DNA from: Deltaproteobacteria bacterium
GTDB lineage: Bacteria > Myxococcota > Myxococcia > Myxococcales > 40CM-4-68-19
NCBI GenBank assembly: GCA_005879315.1
Contig: VBLC01000034.1
Span: 1 to 64,000, forward strand
DNA: 64,000 bases
Direction: 5' to 3'
Part shown: positions 53,928 to 62,783 of the stretch, piece after piece
Position numbering within the stretch: position 1 is the first letter of the stretch
Layout of the letters: each line of letters opens with the position of its first letter
Translations under genes and position numbers: made by a program
Notes under the pieces: model-generated
Seen by the model: only the letters and a program-made list of their open reading frames with translations
What the model was told of the DNA's origin: nothing
Database searches by the model: none

Positions 53928-54251
53928 TCAGTTCGGCAGCCGGCCTGGCAGGAGCCAGTCGATGAGAAGGCCGAGCGCCATTTGCACGAGGCCGGCGAGG
54001 AAGGCCTGCCCGACGCCGATCTGGTAGGCGAGCGTGTACACCGCAAACCAGGCCACCAGCGCGATCAGCCCCGGAATGAGCAGGAACCAGAAGTAGGCGA
54101 ACGGCGTCACCAGGAGCGCGACCAGGAAAGTGACCAGGAGCGCGCGCGACAGCGTGTTGTTGGGATTGTCCTTGGAGACGACTCCGACCGAAGCCATGAC
54201 GACCAGGGCATGGATCACCCACGACGCGATCTTGAGCGCGAGCCAGGTCAT
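53928..54251 (-). CDS. Small hypothetical membrane protein
   Basis: A 107-residue protein with three or four membrane helices (about 3-24, 38-55, 57-77 and 82-100) and almost no soluble part. Landmarks are SKDNPNNTLSRALLVTFLVALL and a C-terminal helix ending LLPGRLPN. I recognise no family. It lies alone between the tiny exported protein and the adenosine deaminase gene. Confidence 0.65.
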   Translation of the reverse strand: MTWLALKIASWVIHALVVMASVGVVSKDNPNNTLSRALLVTFLVALLVTPFAYFWFLLIPGLIALVAWFAVYTLAYQIGVGQAFLAGLVQMALGLLIDWLLPGRLPN

Positions 54252-54298
54252 GGTGGAAACGTAGCAGCACGGCGCGGGATCGGATAGATCCCAAGGGG

Positions 54299-55450
54299 AT
54301 GACGCCGGACATCCCCATCTCGGCAGAGCTGCTCCACGCGCTGCCGAAGACCGATCTGCACTGCCACCTGGATGGCTCGCTCCGCCTGCGCACGCTCCTC
54401 GAGCTGGCGGAGCAGCAGGGGGTGAAGCTGCCGGCCGACGACGAGGAGGCGCTCGCCAAGGCGATGAAGCTCGGCCAGCGGCACAGGAACCTGGAGGAAT
54501 ACCTCAAGGGTTTCGAGATCACCCTCAGCGTGCTGCAGACCGAGGATGCCCTCTATCGCACCGCTTACGAGCTGGCGATCGATGCGGCCGGGGAGAACTG
54601 CAAGCTGCTCGAAGTGCGCTACTCGCCGGTGCTCCATCTGCAGCAGGGCCTCAAGCCCACCATGGTGGTGGAGAGCGTGCTCGAGGGGCTGCGCGCCGCC
54701 CAGCGCGAGACGGGGATCATCGCCGGCGTCCTGGTGTGCGGCATCCGCAACATGTCGCCCGAGACCTCGCTGCGGCTGGCGGAGCTGTCGGTCGCCTACA
54801 AGAACCGGGGCGTCCTCGGGTTCGATCTGGCCGGCGCCGAGCACGGCAATCCGGCCAAGGATCACCAGGAGGCCTTCCAGCTGATCTTGAACAACAACAT
54901 CAATTGCACGGTGCATGCCGGCGAGGCGTACGGCCCGCCCTCGATCGCCCAGGCGCTCCATTACTGCGGCGCGCACCGCCTCGGCCACGGCGTGCGGCTG
55001 CGCGAGGACGGCGACCTCCTCAATTACGTCAACGACCACCGCATCCCGATCGAGTGCTGCCCTTCCTCGAACGTGCAGACGGGAGCGGTGGAGGACATCG
55101 CCAGCCACCCGTTCAAGTTCTATCTCGACTTCGGACTGCGGGTGACGATCAACACCGACAACCGCTTGATCACCGATACGACGGTGAGCAAAGAGCTGAC
55201 CATCGTGACCGAGCAGTTCGGCCTTACCCTGAGCGACATCCGCAACGTGCTGGTGGCGGGGTTCAAGAGCGCCTTCTTGACCTTCCACGATCGCGCGCAG
55301 CTGGTGCGCAAGGTGCAGAACGAGATGGACGAGATCATCGCCCGCTTCGCCGCGCGCGACCTCGCTCCGCCCAACGGCGCGCCGCGCCCTTCCAAGCCGC
55401 CCGCCGGCAAGCCGCCCGTCTCGAAGCCGCCCTCGACGAAGCGGGCCTGA
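54299..55450 (+). CDS. Adenosine deaminase family protein
   Basis: A 383-residue metal-dependent deaminase of the adenosine/adenine deaminase family, converting (deoxy)adenosine to inosine or a related purine. Zinc ligands and catalytic residues: PKTDLHCHLDGSLR, TVHAGEAYGP (His and Glu), GHGVRLRED and TINTDNRLI (Asp). Length of the core is normal, but the last 30 residues form a Pro/Lys-rich tail with repeated KPP units (PSKPPAGKPPVSKPPSTK), likely disordered. AAGGGG lies just before the ATG. Adenosine is the most likely substrate, but adenine or another analogue is possible. Confidence 0.92.
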   Translation: MTPDIPISAELLHALPKTDLHCHLDGSLRLRTLLELAEQQGVKLPADDEEALAKAMKLGQRHRNLEEYLKGFEITLSVLQTEDALYRTAYELAIDAAGENCKLLEVRYSPVLHLQQGLKPTMVVESVLEGLRAAQRETGIIAGVLVCGIRNMSPETSLRLAELSVAYKNRGVLGFDLAGAEHGNPAKDHQEAFQLILNNNINCTVHAGEAYGPPSIAQALHYCGAHRLGHGVRLREDGDLLNYVNDHRIPIECCPSSNVQTGAVEDIASHPFKFYLDFGLRVTINTDNRLITDTTVSKELTIVTEQFGLTLSDIRNVLVAGFKSAFLTFHDRAQLVRKVQNEMDEIIARFAARDLAPPNGAPRPSKPPAGKPPVSKPPSTKRA

Positions 55451-55505
55451 GCAGGCCCACTGAACAGGCGGGCGCCGCGGCGTTGCGGCAGCGCGCGGTG
55501 GGGTC

Positions 55506-55511
55506 TACCGT
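55506..55511 (+). promoter_or_regulatory. Predicted -10 box (TACCGT) of glgC, leaderless type
   Basis: TACCGT ends 6 bases before the glgC ATG; there is no Shine-Dalgarno site. Confidence 0.4.
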
Positions 55512-55517
55512 GGCGGC

Positions 55518-56756
55518 ATGCCCGTGGAAAAAACGCTCGCCATGATCCTCGCCGGCGGGGAAGGCCGCAGGCTCGCGCCGCTCACCCAGGAGCGGGCCAA
55601 ACCGGCTGTTCCCTTCGGCGGCCGCTACCGCATCATCGACTTCGTCCTCTCCAACTTCGCCAACTCCGGCGTGCTGCGGATGAAGGTCCTGACGCAATAC
55701 AAGTCGGATTCGTTGAACACGCACATCTCGCGCGGCTGGCGGCTCAGCCACATGGTCGGCCAGTTCGTCGAGAGCGTGCCGGCGCAGCAGCGCACCGGCC
55801 CTGAGTGGTACCGCGGCTCGGCAGACGCCATCTACCAGAACCTCAACCTCGTGACCGATGAGGAGCCGGACTACGTCTTCGTCTTCGGCGCCGACCACAT
55901 CTACCGCATGGACGTGCGGCAGATGCTGGACTTCCACGTGGCGCAGAAAGCCGACTGCACGGTGGCGGCCATCCCCGTGGCGCTCGAGGAGGCGAGCGCC
56001 TTCGGCGTCATCACCGCCGACGAGAGCGGGCGGATGGTCGACTTCCAGGAGAAGCCGCGCCATCCCAAGCCGATGATCGGCGAGCCCGGCAAGGCGCTGG
56101 TCTCGATGGGCAACTATCTCTTCACCACCGAGGCGCTGGTGCGCGAGATCGTCGGCGACGCCGGCAAGGAATCGGCGCACGACTTCGGCAAGTCGATCAT
56201 CAGCGAGATGCACAAGCGCAGCAAGGTCGCCGTCTACGACTTCGCCACCAACAAGGTCCCCGGGCAGGGCCCCAACGAGATCGGCTACTGGCGCGACGTG
56301 GGAGACCTCGACACCTACTACGAGGCCAACATGGACCTGGTGGAGGTGGACCCCAAGCTCTCCGTCTACAACGAGCGCTGGCCCATCTACACCGCCCCTT
56401 CCTACACCGCGGCGCCGGCCAAGTTCGTCTTCGCCAACATCGAGGAGGGCCGCGTCGGACAAGCCACCGACTCGCTCGTCTCCGAGGGCTGCATCATCTC
56501 CGGCGGCCGCACCAACCGCTGCATCCTATCGCCGAAGGTGCGCATCAACTCCTACGCAGAGGTCGACGGCTCGATCCTTTTCGAAGCCGTCAACGTCGGC
56601 CGCCGCGCCCGCATCCGGAACGCCATCATCGACAAGAACGTCGACATCCCCGCGGGGCTGGAGATCGGCTACGACGCGGAGGAGGACAAGAAGCGCTTCT
56701 TCGTCAGCCCGAAGGGCATCGTGGTGGTTCCGAAGGGCATGCGCCTCGCAGGATAA
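55518..56756 (+). CDS. glgC: Glucose-1-phosphate adenylyltransferase GlgC
   Basis: GlgC makes ADP-glucose from glucose 1-phosphate and ATP, the committed step of bacterial glycogen synthesis. The 412-residue protein has the nucleotide-binding [20 protein letters not shown] (12-31), the [13 protein letters not shown] stretch, [11 protein letters not shown] and the FQEKP sugar-phosphate site, then the left-handed beta-helix C-terminal domain. All family landmarks are intact. It opens the glucan region and appears to have its own leaderless start; an identical 30-bp repeat lies just after its stop. Confidence 0.97.
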   Translation: MPVEKTLAMILAGGEGRRLAPLTQERAKPAVPFGGRYRIIDFVLSNFANSGVLRMKVLTQYKSDSLNTHISRGWRLSHMVGQFVESVPAQQRTGPEWYRGSADAIYQNLNLVTDEEPDYVFVFGADHIYRMDVRQMLDFHVAQKADCTVAAIPVALEEASAFGVITADESGRMVDFQEKPRHPKPMIGEPGKALVSMGNYLFTTEALVREIVGDAGKESAHDFGKSIISEMHKRSKVAVYDFATNKVPGQGPNEIGYWRDVGDLDTYYEANMDLVEVDPKLSVYNERWPIYTAPSYTAAPAKFVFANIEEGRVGQATDSLVSEGCIISGGRTNRCILSPKVRINSYAEVDGSILFEAVNVGRRARIRNAIIDKNVDIPAGLEIGYDAEEDKKRFFVSPKGIVVVPKGMRLAG

Positions 56757-56785
56757 ACCGAACCCGTCGGCGTACCCGTCCACGA

Positions 56786-56815
56786 GCCCGTGTACGAACC
56801 CGGGCCCGGCCCCGG
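56786..56815. repeat. 30-bp intergenic element, copy B (upstream of the GH57 gene)
   Basis: An exact copy of the 30 bases at 40337-40366. Here the left flank is CGAG rather than CCGG, so the hairpin is shorter. Both copies are followed within 25 bases by GCGCTACA and then a start codon. Confidence 0.9.
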
Positions 56816-56824
56816 CTTTTGCGC

Positions 56825-56830
56825 TACAAC
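56825..56830 (+). promoter_or_regulatory. Predicted -10 box (TACAAC) of the GH57 gene, leaderless type
   Basis: TACAAC ends 6 bases before the GTG start and lies 9 bases after copy B of the repeat; no Shine-Dalgarno site is visible. Confidence 0.4.
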
Positions 56831-56836
56831 AGCGGC

Positions 56837-58933
56837 GTGGCGCGCGCTGTGTTCCTCTGGCACCTGCACCAGCCCGAATACCGCGATCCGGTCACCGGCC
56901 AGCCGCTCTTGCCCTGGGTCCGACTGCATGCGACGCGCGCCTATACCGACATGGCCGCAGCGCTGGAGAGACACGAGAAGGTGCGCGCCGTCGTCAACTG
57001 GGCGCCCTCGCTCTTGCTCCAGCTCGAGGCTTACGCCAAAGGCTCGAGCATCGACAAGGACGAGGCCATCGCCCGCAAGCCGATCGATGCGCTCGCTCCC
57101 GCCGACCGCGCCCACGTCGTCAAGGAGTCCTTCTCCGTCGACTGGGACCTCTGGGTGAAGCCGGTGCCGCGCTATGCCGAGCTCTTGGCCAAACGCGGGG
57201 CCGACCTGCGCAAGATCGACCTTCTCGAGCAGCAGGAGCTCTTCACCGACCAGGACCTGCTCGACCTGGAGGTGCATTTCATCCTCGCCTGGATGGGGTT
57301 CGCCGTGCGACGCGAGGAGCCGCTCGTCGCCGAGCTCTCGGAGAAAGAGCGCAACTTCAGCGAGAACGAGAAGAACGAGCTGCTCGATCTCTCCCAGAAG
57401 ATCGCCGCGCGCGTCGTGCCGCGCTGGAAGAAGCTGGCCGAGGCCGGGCGCGTCGAGATCACTTGCTCGCCTCTCTACCATCCCATCCTGCCGCTCCTCG
57501 TCGACTCCGATTCCGCGCGACGCGCCATGCCCGACGCGACCTTGCCGCCGCGCTTTCATTATCCGGAGGATGCGCGCGAGCAGGTGCTGCGGGGTCTCGC
57601 CCGCGCCGAGCGCGATTTCGGCGCGCGGCCGGTGGGAATGTGGCCCTCCGAGGGCTCGGTCTCGCCGGAAGTGATCGACATCCTCGCCGCCGCCGGAGTG
57701 AAGTGGTGCGCCACGGACCAGGGCAACCTGGAGCGCAGCGAGCTGGAGAGCAAAGGCGATCACTACGAGCCATGGCTCTGCGGCCAGCTCGCCATCCTCT
57801 TCCGCGACCGCGAGCTCTCCGACGCGATCGGCTTCCGCTATGCGCGCGGCGAGCCGCAGGCGTCGGCCGAGGATCTGCTCCGCCGCATCGCCGCTGCCGG
57901 CAAGGAGAGGACCGTCACCATCGCGCTCGATGGCGAGAATCCCTGGGAGCACTATCCGCAGTCGGGCGAGCTCTTCCTCGAGGCGCTCTACCAGAAGCTC
58001 GGCGGCAGCGAGGTGGTCTGTGTCCTGCCCCGCGAGGAGCTCGCGCAACGGCCGCCGCAGAAGAAGATCAAGCTGCTCCACAGCGGCAGCTGGATCGACT
58101 CCAACTTCCGCATCTGGATCGGCCATCCCGAGGACAACCAGGCCTGGGAGCTGCTCGGACAGGCCCGCGCCGCGCTCGCCCGCAGCGACGCACCGCCCGA
58201 GCAGAAAGAAAAAGCCTACCAGGCCGCGCTCGTCGCCGAGGGCAGCGACTGGTTCTGGTGGTATGGCGACGACTTCACTACCGAGAACGCGCCCGAGTTC
58301 GACGCGCTCTTCCGCCGCAACGTCGAGCAGGTCTTCCGCCATCTGGGCTACACCACGCCCGAGCGGCTGGGCAGGCCGATCATCGCGCCGCACAAGGACC
58401 GCACCCAGGCGCAGGCCGTCACCTCGCCGCCGCGCCGTCTCATTCATCCGCTGATCGACGGCTTCTCGCACGGCTACTACGAATGGTCGGGCGCCGGCTT
58501 CTACCGGCCGGGCCAGAAGGTCAGCGGCTCGATGTACCAGGGCGGCGGCGCCTTCTTGGAGCTCTGGTTCGGCTTCTCGCTGCAGGAGCTCTTTCTCCGC
58601 CTCGACCCGGCGCGCGGCGCCGACCTGCGCGGAGAATTGCGTATCCTGGTCACGCGCGCGGGACAGCAGCGGGCATTGCACATGAAGGTCGATCCGCGCG
58701 ACGAGTGCCCGGTCCTCGATGCCCAGGGCGTCAAGTGCGGCTTCGGCCGCTGCGGTGCCATCCTCGAGTTGTCTCTTTCGCTGGGGGCGCTGGGCCTCTC
58801 GCCCGGCGACAAGGTCAGCATGCTGGTGCGCCTCCTGCGCGACGAGGCGGAGGTGGACCGCCTGCCGCGCTACGGCGAATTGGAGCTCACCGTCCCCGAC
58901 CAGAGCTTCGAGCAGGCGCACTGGCACGTATGA
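56837..58933 (+). CDS. GH57-family glucan-active enzyme with C-terminal extension
   Basis: A 698-residue glycoside hydrolase family 57 protein, a family of alpha-amylases, 4-alpha-glucanotransferases and branching enzymes. It begins VFLWHLHQPEY (His9, His11), has the nucleophile region GMWPSEGSV (Glu272) and the acid/base region LDGENPWEHY (Asp365), with WFWWYGDD and a C-terminal domain of about 200 residues that may bind carbohydrate. The GTG at 56837 was chosen over an upstream TTG, since it opens directly at the conserved strand. It sits in a glycogen cluster; glucan hydrolysis or transfer is likely, exact activity uncertain. Confidence 0.92.
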   Translation: MARAVFLWHLHQPEYRDPVTGQPLLPWVRLHATRAYTDMAAALERHEKVRAVVNWAPSLLLQLEAYAKGSSIDKDEAIARKPIDALAPADRAHVVKESFSVDWDLWVKPVPRYAELLAKRGADLRKIDLLEQQELFTDQDLLDLEVHFILAWMGFAVRREEPLVAELSEKERNFSENEKNELLDLSQKIAARVVPRWKKLAEAGRVEITCSPLYHPILPLLVDSDSARRAMPDATLPPRFHYPEDAREQVLRGLARAERDFGARPVGMWPSEGSVSPEVIDILAAAGVKWCATDQGNLERSELESKGDHYEPWLCGQLAILFRDRELSDAIGFRYARGEPQASAEDLLRRIAAAGKERTVTIALDGENPWEHYPQSGELFLEALYQKLGGSEVVCVLPREELAQRPPQKKIKLLHSGSWIDSNFRIWIGHPEDNQAWELLGQARAALARSDAPPEQKEKAYQAALVAEGSDWFWWYGDDFTTENAPEFDALFRRNVEQVFRHLGYTTPERLGRPIIAPHKDRTQAQAVTSPPRRLIHPLIDGFSHGYYEWSGAGFYRPGQKVSGSMYQGGGAFLELWFGFSLQELFLRLDPARGADLRGELRILVTRAGQQRALHMKVDPRDECPVLDAQGVKCGFGRCGAILELSLSLGALGLSPGDKVSMLVRLLRDEAEVDRLPRYGELELTVPDQSFEQAHWHV

Positions 58934-59781
58934 AGGGCGCGCGGAGCGAAGAAGCCTGCCTCGTGCAGATCTACGGACCCAGTCTGGGCAAGAAGATCGC
59001 GCTCGAGAGCGGGGAGATCACCATCGGCCGCGGCGAGAGTTGCACCATCGCGCTCGAGGGAATCGACAACGTCTCGCGCAAGCATTGCGCGATCCTGCTC
59101 AAGCCCGACGGCGCCTTCCTCAACGACTGCGGCTCGACCAACGGCACCTATCTCAACAACGTCGAGGTGCGCGGCGAGACGCCCTTGCGGTCGGGCGACC
59201 TGATCCAGGTCGGCTCGGCCATCTTCAAATTCCTCCTCGGGGGGAAGCTGGGCTCGATCGAGGCGCAAGTTCACGAAGAGATCTACCGGCTCGCCATCAT
59301 CGACGGCCTCACCCAGGTCCACAACAAGCGCTACCTGCTCGAGTTCCTCGACCGCGAGATGGCGCGCTGCCACCGGCACGGCCGCACCCTTTCGGCGGTG
59401 CTCTTCGACATCGATCATTTCAAGAAGGTCAACGACAGCTACGGCCATCTCGCCGGCGACTACGTGCTGCGCGAGCTGGCCTCCGCGCTCAAATCGCGCG
59501 TCCGCAAGGAGGAGTGTTTCGCCCGCCACGGCGGCGAAGAATTCTGCCTGGTTTTGCCCGAGACGAGCGGGGAGAAGGCCGTCTCCATCGCCGACAAGCT
59601 GCGCAAGATCGTCGAGCAGCACCCCTTCGTCTTCGAGGGCAAGCGCATCCCGGTGACCTTGTCGGCGGGAGTGGCTGACCTCGAGCCGGCCCACGATTCG
59701 CCCACGGCCTTCCTCCAGACGGCCGATGTCCGGCTCTCCGAGGCCAAGCACAGCGGCCGCAACCGAGTCGTGGGCAGCTGA
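58930..59781 (+). CDS. FHA-GGDEF protein, predicted diguanylate cyclase
   Basis: A 283-residue two-domain protein. Residues about 10-105 are an FHA domain, which binds phosphothreonine, with IGRGESC (Gly33-Arg34), VSRKHC (Ser49, His52) and GSTNGTYLNN (Asn71-Gly72). Residues about 120-283 are a GGDEF domain with an intact GGEEF motif (201-205) and FDIDHFKKVNDSYGH, so cyclic di-GMP synthesis is likely. Five residues before GGEEF the inhibitory-site position reads RKEE instead of RxxD, which may weaken product feedback. The ATG overlaps the GH57 stop (ATGA), so it is translationally coupled to a glucan enzyme. Confidence 0.94.
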   Translation: MKGARSEEACLVQIYGPSLGKKIALESGEITIGRGESCTIALEGIDNVSRKHCAILLKPDGAFLNDCGSTNGTYLNNVEVRGETPLRSGDLIQVGSAIFKFLLGGKLGSIEAQVHEEIYRLAIIDGLTQVHNKRYLLEFLDREMARCHRHGRTLSAVLFDIDHFKKVNDSYGHLAGDYVLRELASALKSRVRKEECFARHGGEEFCLVLPETSGEKAVSIADKLRKIVEQHPFVFEGKRIPVTLSAGVADLEPAHDSPTAFLQTADVRLSEAKHSGRNRVVGS

Positions 59782-59798
59782 ATCCCGCCCGGGTTTGA

Positions 59799-59804
59799 TA
59801 TGTT
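59799..59804 (+). promoter_or_regulatory. Predicted -10 box (TATGTT) of galT-like gene and glgA, leaderless type
   Basis: TATGTT ends 9 bases before the ATG; no Shine-Dalgarno site is present. It suggests that this gene and glgA start a new unit after the GGDEF gene. Confidence 0.45.
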
Positions 59805-59813
59805 GCCGCCCTC

Positions 59814-60815
59814 ATGCCCGAGATGCGCAAGGACCCCATCGTCGATCGCTGGGTGATCATCGCCCCCGAGCGCGCCGAGCGGCCCAACGCGATCCTGCGC
59901 AACCGCGCCGAGGTTGACGACGAGCAGGGCTGCCCCTTCTGCCCGGGAAACGAGCGGATGACTCCGCCGGAAGTGCTCTCGCGTCGCCCGCCCGGCTCAC
60001 AGCCCGGCGGCCCCGGCTGGACGCTGCGGGTCGTGCCCAACCGCTACCCGGCGCTGCGCACCGAGACGGTCATGTCCCGCGAAGGCCGCGGCCTCTTCGA
60101 CCTCATCGCGGGCGTGGGCGCGCACGAAGTCATCGTCGAGACTCCCGAGCACCGCGGCACGATGGCGGACCTGCCGGCCGAGCAGATCGAGAGCGTGCTG
60201 CGCGCCTGGCAGGAGCGCATCGTCGATCTCGCGCGCGACGTCCGGCTCAAGTCGATCTTCGCCTTCAAGAACCAGGGCGTGCCGGCGGGGGCAACCCTCT
60301 CCCACGCGCATTCGCAGCTGATCGCGCTGCCGGTGGTGCCGCCCGGGATGCAGGAGGAGCTGAGGGGAGCCAAGCGGCACTTCGGCGAAAAAGAGCGCTG
60401 CGTCTTCTGCGACATCGTCGGCCAGGAGCTGCGCGACAAGGAGCGGCTGGTGCACGAAAGCGAGCGGATGGTGGTCCTCTCGCCCTGGGCGGCGCGCACC
60501 CCTTTCGAGACGTGGATCGTCCCGCGCGAGCACCGCTCCTCCTTCGAGTCCTCCAGCGGACAGGAGCTGCACGCCGCCGCGGACGCGCTGCGCGCGCTCT
60601 TGCGAAAGATCGACGTCGCGCTGGAAAAGCCCGCCTTCAACCTCTACTTGCACACCATGCCGCTTCGCGAGAACAACAACGACTGGTACCACTGGCACCT
60701 CGAGCTCAAGCCCATGCTCCAGCAGCACGCCGGATTCGAATGGGCGAGCGGTTGCACCATCAATCCCACGCCACCCGAGGAGGCCGCGGCCTTCCTCCGG
60801 CAGACCGAGGTGTGA
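59814..60815 (+). CDS. GalT-family nucleotidyltransferase, ADP-glucose phosphorylase-like
   Basis: A 333-residue HIT-superfamily enzyme related to galactose-1-phosphate uridylyltransferase. The active site reads LSHAHSQLIALPVVPP, with His166 as nucleophile; zinc-type cysteine pairs are CPFC (Cys40, Cys43) and CVFC (Cys196, Cys199). Classical GalT has HPHxQ, whereas H-x-H-S-Q followed by ALPVVP is what I recall of plant ADP-glucose phosphorylase. It is translated one base ahead of glgA and no galactokinase or galE is nearby, so turnover of ADP-glucose is at least as likely as galactose metabolism. The family assignment is firm; the nucleotide sugar is inference. Confidence 0.87.
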   Translation: MPEMRKDPIVDRWVIIAPERAERPNAILRNRAEVDDEQGCPFCPGNERMTPPEVLSRRPPGSQPGGPGWTLRVVPNRYPALRTETVMSREGRGLFDLIAGVGAHEVIVETPEHRGTMADLPAEQIESVLRAWQERIVDLARDVRLKSIFAFKNQGVPAGATLSHAHSQLIALPVVPPGMQEELRGAKRHFGEKERCVFCDIVGQELRDKERLVHESERMVVLSPWAARTPFETWIVPREHRSSFESSSGQELHAAADALRALLRKIDVALEKPAFNLYLHTMPLRENNNDWYHWHLELKPMLQQHAGFEWASGCTINPTPPEEAAAFLRQTEV

Positions 60816-60816
60816 G

Positions 60817-62256
60817 GTGAAAATCCTCTTCGTCGCTTCGGAGGCGGCGCCCTACGTCAAGACGGGCGGGCTGGGAGACGTCATCGGCGCCCTCCCGCGG
60901 GCACTGGCCAAGCGCGGGCACGAGCTTCTCTGCGTCATCCCCAAGTACAACGTCGTCGACGCGCAGAAGCACGGCCTGCGCGACACCGGCCGTCGGGTCG
61001 AGGTGCAGTTCCCGACCATGACCGCCGGCGCGCACGTCTTCGTGCACACGCCCGCCGAGCGGCTCCGCTATCTCTTCTTGCAGAATCCCTGGTACGACCG
61101 CCGCGAGCTCTACGGCGAGGGCGGCCGCGACTACCGCGACAACCACAAGCGCTTCGCCTTGCTCTGCGCCGGCTCGCTGGAGGCGGCGCGCCAGCAGAAC
61201 TTCCTTCCCGACGCGGTCCACGCCCACGACTGGCAGGGCGCGCTCGTCCCGCTCATCCTCAAGCGCGGCTGGGCGGGCCGGCCCCCGCCGGTGCGCGCGC
61301 GCTCGGTCTTCACCATCCACAATGTCGCCTACCAGGGCGTCTTCCCCCGCGAGGCGATGAGCGAGCTGAGCCTGCCGGGCGATCTCTTCCATCCCGACGC
61401 GCTCGAATTCTACGGCAGCCTGAATCTAATGAAGTCCGGCCTCGTCTTCGGAGACAAGCTCAGCACCGTCAGCCCAACCTATGCGAAGGAGATCGTCGAG
61501 AGCCCCGAGACGGGCGCCGGCCTGGAGGGCCTCTTGCGCCATCGGCGGAACGATCTCGTCGGCATCATGAATGGCGTCGACTACGAGCGCTGGAGCCCGG
61601 AGAGCGATCCCGACATCGAGCAGCGTTACTCGGCGCAAGACCTCTCCGGCAAGGCGGTGTGCAAGGCGGCGCTCCAGCGCGAGGTGGGGCTGACCGCCGA
61701 TGCGAGCGCGATGCTCTGCGCCGCCATCGGGCGGCTGGTGCACCAGAAGGGCTACGACATCCTCGCCCAGGCGCTGCCGGCGATCTTGTCGCGCAACGTC
61801 CAGATCGCGCTGCTCGGCACCGGCGACGCCGCCCTGGAGGAGGAGTTCACCAACCTGGCACAAAAGTATCCGGGTCGCGTCTCGGTGCAGTTGCGCTTCG
61901 ACGATCGCCTCGCGCACCGGATGGAGGCGGGCGCCGACGCCTTCCTCATGCCCAGCCGCTTCGAGCCTTGCGGGCTGAACCAGCTCTACTCGCTCCGGTA
62001 CGGCACCCTCCCCATCGTCCACGCGGTGGGAGGGCTGGTCGACTCGATCAAGGAAGGGCCGGACGGGTGGGGCTTCGTCTTCACCGAGGAGAGCCCCAAG
62101 GGGCTGGCGGCGGCCGTCGACCGCGCCTTGGCGCTCTTCAAGAACGGCGTGGCCTGGCAAGCGGCGATGCGCCGCGCGATGGGCCGCGACCATTCCTGGG
62201 ACCGCGCCGCCGAGCAGTACGAGGCGCTCTACAAGGGCCAGCCGGCAATCGCGTAG
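60817..62256 (+). CDS. glgA: Glycogen synthase GlgA (GT5)
   Basis: GlgA elongates alpha-1,4-glucan using ADP-glucose (or UDP-glucose). The 479-residue GT5 enzyme has the N-terminal KTGGLGDVIGALPRAL (Lys15) that contacts the nucleotide sugar, HAHDWQ, FTIHNVAYQG, NGVDYERWSP and the C-terminal PSRFEPCGLNQLYSLRYGT signature. The start is GTG one base after the upstream stop, with GAGG overlapping the end of that gene, so it is co-expressed with the GalT-like enzyme. It converges on the ATP synthase genes with a 3-bp gap. Confidence 0.97.
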   Translation: MKILFVASEAAPYVKTGGLGDVIGALPRALAKRGHELLCVIPKYNVVDAQKHGLRDTGRRVEVQFPTMTAGAHVFVHTPAERLRYLFLQNPWYDRRELYGEGGRDYRDNHKRFALLCAGSLEAARQQNFLPDAVHAHDWQGALVPLILKRGWAGRPPPVRARSVFTIHNVAYQGVFPREAMSELSLPGDLFHPDALEFYGSLNLMKSGLVFGDKLSTVSPTYAKEIVESPETGAGLEGLLRHRRNDLVGIMNGVDYERWSPESDPDIEQRYSAQDLSGKAVCKAALQREVGLTADASAMLCAAIGRLVHQKGYDILAQALPAILSRNVQIALLGTGDAALEEEFTNLAQKYPGRVSVQLRFDDRLAHRMEAGADAFLMPSRFEPCGLNQLYSLRYGTLPIVHAVGGLVDSIKEGPDGWGFVFTEESPKGLAAAVDRALALFKNGVAWQAAMRRAMGRDHSWDRAAEQYEALYKGQPAIA

Positions 62257-62259
62257 CGG

Positions 62260-62769
62260 TTAGACGCGCGTCTCTTTCGGCAGCTGGGAGAGATACTCCT
62301 CGACCAGCTGCTTCTGCTTCTGCTGGTCCATGCTGGTCTGGACCAGCCGCCCGGCGGCGAGGATGGCGATGTCCACCGCCTGCCCGCGCAGCTCGGCGAG
62401 CGCCTGCCGCTTCTCCTCGGTGATGGTCTTGCGCGCCGCCTGCAGGAGATCCTCGCTCTCCTTCTTGGCCCGCGCCAGCAGCTCGGCCTTGGCCGCTGCC
62501 ACTTCCTGCTGGTTCTTGCGCACCAACTCCGCCGCCTCGGCCCGCGCCTTTTCCAAGGAGGCCCGCATTTCCGCGGCCGCGGCCTCGGCTGCCGCGCGCT
62601 CGCGCTTGGCCGACTCGATGGCGTCGGCGATGGTCTTCTCGCGCGTCTCGATCATCTGGAGGATCGGCCCCCAGGCGAACTTGCCCAGCACCACCAAGAG
62701 GATGACGAAGGTGACGAAGGTCCAGAAGCTGAGCGCGAAGTTGATGTCGGTGAGGCCGGCGGCGACCAT
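62260..62769 (-). CDS. atpF: ATP synthase subunit b
   Basis: Subunit b forms the peripheral stalk of F-type ATP synthase. The 169-residue protein has one N-terminal membrane helix (about 13-35, FWTFVTFVILLVVLGKFAWG) with the PI-x-x-x-I-E-x-R-E-x-T-I-x-x-A-I pattern after it, then a long Ala/Glu/Lys/Arg-rich coiled coil to the end. GGGAGG lies 6 bases before the ATG, right behind a strong hairpin. It is the last gene of the a-c-b series; no delta subunit gene follows, since glgA comes from the other side. Confidence 0.95.
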   Translation of the reverse strand: MVAAGLTDINFALSFWTFVTFVILLVVLGKFAWGPILQMIETREKTIADAIESAKRERAAAEAAAAEMRASLEKARAEAAELVRKNQQEVAAAKAELLARAKKESEDLLQAARKTITEEKRQALAELRGQAVDIAILAAGRLVQTSMDQQKQKQLVEEYLSQLPKETRV

Positions 62770-62783
62770 CGATTCCTCCCAAA

